Source: Ignavibacteriota bacterium
Lineage (GTDB): Bacteria > Bacteroidota > Ignavibacteria > Tepidaquicellales > Tepidaquicellaceae
NCBI GenBank assembly: GCA_003158365.1
Contig: PMIW01000235.1
Coordinates: 8,173 to 50,852 of the forward strand
DNA: 42,680 nt
Reading direction: 5' to 3'
Below, piece by piece: positions 38,375 to 42,680 of the stretch (the stretch's first letter is position 1; each line of letters opens with the position of its first letter). The notes under the pieces are model-generated. The model saw nothing but the letters and a program-made list of their open reading frames with translations. It had not been told where the DNA came from and made no database searches. Position numbers and translations under genes: made by a program.

Positions 38375-38500
38375 ATCACTGATTTCGCTGAGAAAACAGA
38401 AAACAGAAAATGAAAAGAGAAAACCACAAATTTTATATTAATTTTTGCCCCATGAAATCAAAGAAATCAGTGAAATCAGCGATTTCAGAGGAATCAATGA
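38371..38500. repeat. Degenerate 9-bp tandem repeat with a partial inverted copy, between ABC ATPase and permease genes
   Basis: 38454-38507 reads GAAATCAAA GAAATCAGT GAAATCAGC GATTTCAGA GGAATCAAT GATATGAAA; CTGAATCACTGATTTCGCTGA at 38371-38391 is close to an inverted copy. Confidence 0.6.
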
Positions 38501-38501
38501 T

Positions 38502-39608
38502 ATGAAACGCTTTATCGGATTTTTAATAAAAGAGTTTTATCACATATTCCGTGACTTCAGGACACTGCTGATTTTGTTCGGTATGCCCGTTGCCCAGATA
38601 TTGTTATTCGGATTCGCAATCACAAATGAAATTAAAGATGTTAAAATTGCAATACTCGATGAATCAAAAGACAATGTGACACGGGAAATCAGCGATAAGC
38701 TTCTTTCTTCGGGATATTTTTTGCTTTACGATAATCTGCAGTCCGTAAAAGATATCGAACCCGAATTCAGAAAAGGAATTATAAAAGAAGTGATAATATT
38801 CGAACCAAATTTTTCGGATAATTTATTCAAAACAGGCAGCGCAAATATTCAGCTTATTGCCGATGCATCGGAACCGAACCTTGCAAATATGATTGTAGCA
38901 TATACAACTTCGATAATAACGAATTACCGAAGCGAAATTACAAAATCGGAAGATGTATTACCTTCGATTAATACCGAAATAAAAATGAGATTTAATCCGA
39001 ATCTCAAAAGTGTTTTTATGTTCGTTCCCGGCTTGATGGCAGTAATTCTGCTGCTTGTATCTGCACTTATGACTTCAATTTCAATTACAAAAGAAAAAGA
39101 AATGGGTACAATGGAAGTTCTGCTTGTATCTCCCCTTAAACCATTTCAGATTATTATAGGAAAAGTAATTCCGTATCTTCTTCTTGCTTTTGTAAACGCA
39201 TTTGTGATTCTCGGACTCGCGCAGTTTATATTCGGTGTGCCGATTGTTGGCAATACAATCTTACTTGTTCTGGAAAGCGCGCTGTTTGTTATTGTTGCTC
39301 TTTCACTTGGAATTTTAATTTCAACGATCAGCAATAACCAGCAGACCGCTATGATGATTTCGCTCGGCGGACTGATGCTGCCGACGATTATTTTATCGGG
39401 ATACATTTTCCCGATTGAAAATATGCCTATAGTTTTGCAGATAATCAGCAACGCCGTTCCTGCAAGATGGTTCATAGCAATCGTTAAAGGAATAATGCTG
39501 AAAGGCAGCAGCTTCGGATATATTATGAAAGAAACATTTGTGCTAATAGGTATGGCAGTATTTTTTATCTTCCTCAGCATTATTAAATTCAAAACGAGGC
39601 TGGAATAA
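38502..39608 (+). CDS. ABC-2 type permease (YbhS/YbhR-like)
   Basis: FIGFLIKEFYHIFRDFRTLLILFGMPVAQILLFGFAITNEIKDVKIAILDESKD; SISITKEKEMGTMEVLLVSPLKPFQIIIGKVIPY; ABC2 membrane core. Start reassigned from 38445 to ATG 38502, where the family N-terminus begins. Confidence 0.92.
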   Translation: MKRFIGFLIKEFYHIFRDFRTLLILFGMPVAQILLFGFAITNEIKDVKIAILDESKDNVTREISDKLLSSGYFLLYDNLQSVKDIEPEFRKGIIKEVIIFEPNFSDNLFKTGSANIQLIADASEPNLANMIVAYTTSIITNYRSEITKSEDVLPSINTEIKMRFNPNLKSVFMFVPGLMAVILLLVSALMTSISITKEKEMGTMEVLLVSPLKPFQIIIGKVIPYLLLAFVNAFVILGLAQFIFGVPIVGNTILLVLESALFVIVALSLGILISTISNNQQTAMMISLGGLMLPTIILSGYIFPIENMPIVLQIISNAVPARWFIAIVKGIMLKGSSFGYIMKETFVLIGMAVFFIFLSIIKFKTRLE

Positions 39609-39611
39609 TAT

Positions 39612-40733
39612 ATGAGAATAATAAGGTTTATATTGAAAAAAGAATTCCTGCAGATATTCCGCAACAAGGCTATGATACCTTTAATCTTTTTTATGCCTTT
39701 GGTACAGCTGCTTATCCTGTCTAATGCCGCCACGTATGAAATCAAGAATATAAAATTTTCAGTTGTGGATTTTGACCAGAGCAAGTTTTCAAGAGAGCTG
39801 ATTTCAAAATTCACTTCGACCGGATATTTTATTTTAACCGAAAATTCATTTTCCGTTGCTGAAGCAGAAGAAGGATTTAAAAAGAATACTACGAAATTAG
39901 TTTTAAATATACCTGAGGATTTTGAAAAAGATTACAGAAAAAACGGCACAGCGAAAATTCACGCAATCATAAACGCCGAAGACGGCTCGGCAGCGGGAAT
40001 AATAAATAATTACACGATGAATATTGTTCAGCAGTTTGCAGGCGGAGTGAAAACAGAATGGTCGGGTATTGCTGCTTTGGATAATTCCCCTGTGATAAAT
40101 ATAAATTATTCCAACTGGTTCAATCCCGAACTCGATTATAAAACCTATATGGTGCCGGGAATCCTTGTGGCACTTGTATCTATGATAGGTATGTTTTTAA
40201 CGGGAATGAATATAGTCAGGGAAAAAGAAATAGGAACAATAGAACAGCTCAACGTAACCCCGATTAAAAAAATGCATTTCATAATCGGCAAGCTTCTGCC
40301 TTTCTGGATAATCGGAATATTCGAACTTGCTTTTGGCACTACTCTCGGTATGCTTATATTTAATATTCCAATGCTCGGCAGTCCGTTTTTAATTTTATTG
40401 GTCGCATCCATCTATCTTCTTGTTATACTCGGAATGGGATTGTTCATTTCAACATTCACAAACACGCAGCAGCAGGCGATGTTTATTGCCTGGTTTTTTC
40501 TTGTCATATTTATGCTTATGGGCGGAATATTCACTCCCGTCGAGAGCATGCCCGACTGGGCGCAGAAAGTTACATTCTTCAATCCTATCTCTCACTTTAG
40601 CCGTACTTTGAGAATGATTATGCTCAAAGGCAGTGGGTTCTATGACGTCCTGAATACAATTTATGTCCTTGCTGGCTATGCCGCAGTGATGCTTACTTTC
40701 GCTATATTCAGGTACAAGAAAGTTGAAGGGTAA
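39612..40733 (+). CDS. ABC-2 type permease (YbhR/YbhS-like)
   Basis: RFILKKEFLQIFRNKAMIPLIFFMPLVQLLILSNAATYEIKNIKFSVVDFDQSKFSRELI; GMNIVREKEIGTIEQLNVTPIKKMHFIIGKLLPFW. Confidence 0.92.
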   Translation: MRIIRFILKKEFLQIFRNKAMIPLIFFMPLVQLLILSNAATYEIKNIKFSVVDFDQSKFSRELISKFTSTGYFILTENSFSVAEAEEGFKKNTTKLVLNIPEDFEKDYRKNGTAKIHAIINAEDGSAAGIINNYTMNIVQQFAGGVKTEWSGIAALDNSPVININYSNWFNPELDYKTYMVPGILVALVSMIGMFLTGMNIVREKEIGTIEQLNVTPIKKMHFIIGKLLPFWIIGIFELAFGTTLGMLIFNIPMLGSPFLILLVASIYLLVILGMGLFISTFTNTQQQAMFIAWFFLVIFMLMGGIFTPVESMPDWAQKVTFFNPISHFSRTLRMIMLKGSGFYDVLNTIYVLAGYAAVMLTFAIFRYKKVEG

Positions 40734-40815
40734 AAAATTTATATTTCGTTTTCTTGTAAAAAAGATTGGAATTTAACTGCACACAAAAATTATAAATCAT
40801 TAAATTTAATTTCTC

Positions 40816-40845
40816 TTGACATTATTTGAAAAGATTTTTAATTTG
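40816..40845 (+). promoter_or_regulatory. Putative promoter of the YCF48/BNR-like T9SS gene
   Basis: TTG(ACA) at 40816, 19-nt spacer, TTAATTTG at 40838-40845 (one mismatch to TAnnTTTG), 22 bp before the ATG. Confidence 0.4.
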
Positions 40846-40866
40846 AATTAATAAATTACCGGGTCT

Positions 40867-42180
40867 ATGAAAAAGTTTACATTTTTCATTATAGCTATTC
40901 TATTCTTTATCATTGTACATTGCACATTGAAAACTGAAAATTGTATGTGCCAGTGGTATCAAATCACTCTTCCTGTATCAGGCATAGTTGATAAAATGCA
41001 ATTCATAAATCAAAATTCAGGATGGGCTACTGTATATCAAAATAGTTATGTTTATGCTCTGATAAGAACAACTAACAAAGGACTAAATTGGACTATAATT
41101 TATTCTGACTCTGCAAAAGTAAAAAAATTTCAATTTATAAACGATACTATAGGTTATTCAACCGGTAAATCGAACGGAAATTATTTAATTTCTAAGACAA
41201 CAAATAAAGGATATAACTGGACAATAATAAGAAGTTCAGTTTCTGATGTAGATAATGGATTTTATATGATAAATAAAGATACTGGATGGGTAAGTATATT
41301 TAGATATCCGAATAGTTATATACTAAGAACAAATAATGGATTTCAGACTCTTGATGAAATTTCTACAGGGTTTGGAAATGGACCATCAACATTATATTTC
41401 TTTAAAGAAAAATATAATGGAGAATATTGTGGATACGTTTTAAACCCGTTAAATTTATACAAGACAACAAACAGTGGATATAACTGGCAATATATTTCCT
41501 GTAATGAAGACGGTAATACAAAAAGTTTTAGTTTTATTAATAAGGATACAGGATGGGTGGTTTTTAATTCCTCAACCGGAAATAATTCGAAGATATTGTT
41601 TACAACAAACAGCGGGATAAACTGGACATTGCAATATAGTTATCCAATGTTTTACGGTTTAGGTAATTTACAGGCATTGAACAAAAATATAATATATTGC
41701 GGTGCAATTCTGTTTTATAACATAATTTTGAAAACAACAAATTCGGGGTTAAATTGGGGAAGTCAAACAAGTCAAATAAATTCAAATGATAATTTATATT
41801 TAGTGGATACTGCGTTGGGTTTTTCCTGGTCAAATAGTGAAGTAGCGAGAACGTATAATGGGGGAGGTATAATTAATTCAATCGTAAATATATCTGATAG
41901 TAAATTAAACTCATATCTTTTAAAACAGAACTATCCAAACCCTTTTAACCCTGTAACCCAAATAAATTTCGAACTTCCAAAAGATGGGAGAGTAAAACTC
42001 GTAATTTACGACATACTTGGAAGAGAAATAAATACCCTCGTTAACGAATTAAAACAAGCAGGTCGTTATACTGTAGAATTTAATGGAACGCAGTATGCAA
42101 GCGGTATTTATTTCTATAGAATACAGGTTGAGGACGGAAAGAGCTTTACTTCTGTAAAGAAAATGGTTTTGTTAAAATAA
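40867..42180 (+). CDS. Secreted YCF48/BNR-like beta-propeller protein with T9SS C-terminal sorting domain
   Basis: Repeats of TTNKGLNWTIIYSDS / TTNKGYNWTIIRSS / TTNSGYNWQYISC alternating with F(I/M)N.DTGW; C-terminal LLKQNYPNPFNPVTQINFELPKDGRVKLVIYDILGREINTLV...SVKKMVLLK. Confidence 0.88.
   Translation: MKKFTFFIIAILFFIIVHCTLKTENCMCQWYQITLPVSGIVDKMQFINQNSGWATVYQNSYVYALIRTTNKGLNWTIIYSDSAKVKKFQFINDTIGYSTGKSNGNYLISKTTNKGYNWTIIRSSVSDVDNGFYMINKDTGWVSIFRYPNSYILRTNNGFQTLDEISTGFGNGPSTLYFFKEKYNGEYCGYVLNPLNLYKTTNSGYNWQYISCNEDGNTKSFSFINKDTGWVVFNSSTGNNSKILFTTNSGINWTLQYSYPMFYGLGNLQALNKNIIYCGAILFYNIILKTTNSGLNWGSQTSQINSNDNLYLVDTALGFSWSNSEVARTYNGGGIINSIVNISDSKLNSYLLKQNYPNPFNPVTQINFELPKDGRVKLVIYDILGREINTLVNELKQAGRYTVEFNGTQYASGIYFYRIQVEDGKSFTSVKKMVLLK
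40911..40945. repeat. Heptameric degenerate tandem repeat inside the 5' coding region
   Basis: CATTGTA CATTGCA CATTGAA AACTGAA AATTGTA, 5 units of 7 bp, encoding IVHCTLKTENC. Confidence 0.6.
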
Positions 42181-42212
42181 AAATATCTGATATCAATAAT
42201 AATTTTTATAAA

Positions 42213-42240
42213 GACTACAAGAAATCGTAGTCTTTTTTTT
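42213..42240 (+). terminator. Intrinsic terminator
   Basis: GACTAC-AAGAAATC-GTAGTC followed by TTTTTTTT. Confidence 0.88.
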
Positions 42241-42296
42241 ATTAGATTATTTTTGATTTGAATTTTATTTATTTTACTAAAATTAATAAAAACAAT

Positions 42297-42680
42297 ATGA
42301 ATTACGGAATAACAAAAACAATAGAGCTTTCTTACGAGCAGGCAATCGAAAAGGTAACCGAAGAATTAAAGAAAGAAGGCTTCGGCGTGCTGACTACGAT
42401 TGATGTGAAAGAAACTCTGAAGAAGAAACTTGATGTGGATTTTCAGAAATACATTATTCTCGGTGCCTGCAATCCGCCCTTTGCTTATGAAGCCCTGAAA
42501 GCCGAAGAGCAAATTGGACTTCTGCTGCCATGCAATTTCATAATTTATGAAAAAGAAGGAAAGACATTTGTGTCAGCTTTCAATCCTTCTGTAATTTCTT
42601 CAATTTCGAATAATGAGAAGCTGAAAGAAATTTCTGTAAAGTTAAATGAGAAAATAAATAAGGTATTAGATAGTATATAA
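42297..42680 (+). CDS. DUF302 family protein
   Basis: MNYGITKTIELSYEQAIEKVTEELKKEGFGVLTTIDVKETLKKKLDVDFQKYIILGACNPPFAYEALKAEEQIGLLLPCNFIIYE. Start reassigned from TTG 42258 to ATG 42297. Confidence 0.9.
   Translation: MNYGITKTIELSYEQAIEKVTEELKKEGFGVLTTIDVKETLKKKLDVDFQKYIILGACNPPFAYEALKAEEQIGLLLPCNFIIYEKEGKTFVSAFNPSVISSISNNEKLKEISVKLNEKINKVLDSI

Noticed and set aside
39146-39814. 222-aa minus-strand ORF
   Set aside because: Antisense to two ABC-2 permease genes with clear family motifs; no recognisable domain; open by codon-composition shadow.
1-42680. Search for tRNA, rRNA, transposase or integrase features
   Set aside because: None recognised by eye; a tRNAscan/Infernal run would be needed to exclude small RNAs.

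Overview
AT-rich accessory-type window from a Bacteroidota/Ignavibacteria-like genome. Lineage is inferred from T9SS C-terminal sorting domains, weak or absent Shine-Dalgarno sites and a TAnnTTTG promoter. Four blocks are visible. (1) About 1-18.8 kb: a surface-glycan locus with many GT2/GT4/GT9 glycosyltransferases, a flippase, an O-antigen ligase/polymerase-like protein with TPRs, a methyltransferase, a polyprenyl-phosphate GT, two GT-C-like membrane proteins and a WecG/TagA protein; nadD and a Yip1-domain gene are embedded in it. (2) 18.8-28.6 kb: two tandem giant (~1620 aa) C25/gingipain-fold, PorU/PorU2-like proteins, 14 nt downstream of the glycan genes. (3) 28.8-33.8 kb: two T9SS-exported surface proteins sharing a conserved C-terminal module and a conserved non-coding leader (a short MRQ uORF, a TACGGTAT box at identical spacing, and a CAA-rich tract before the start codon). 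(4) 34-40.7 kb: a TetR-TolC-HlyD-ABC-ABC-permease-permease operon resembling YbhGFSR but with the YbhF halves split into two genes, preceded by a Bacteroidota-type promoter with overlapping inverted repeats. A T9SS YCF48/BNR-like protein and a DUF302-like protein end the window. No rRNA, tRNA, CRISPR array or transposase was recognised. All family calls are by eye; no database search was run.
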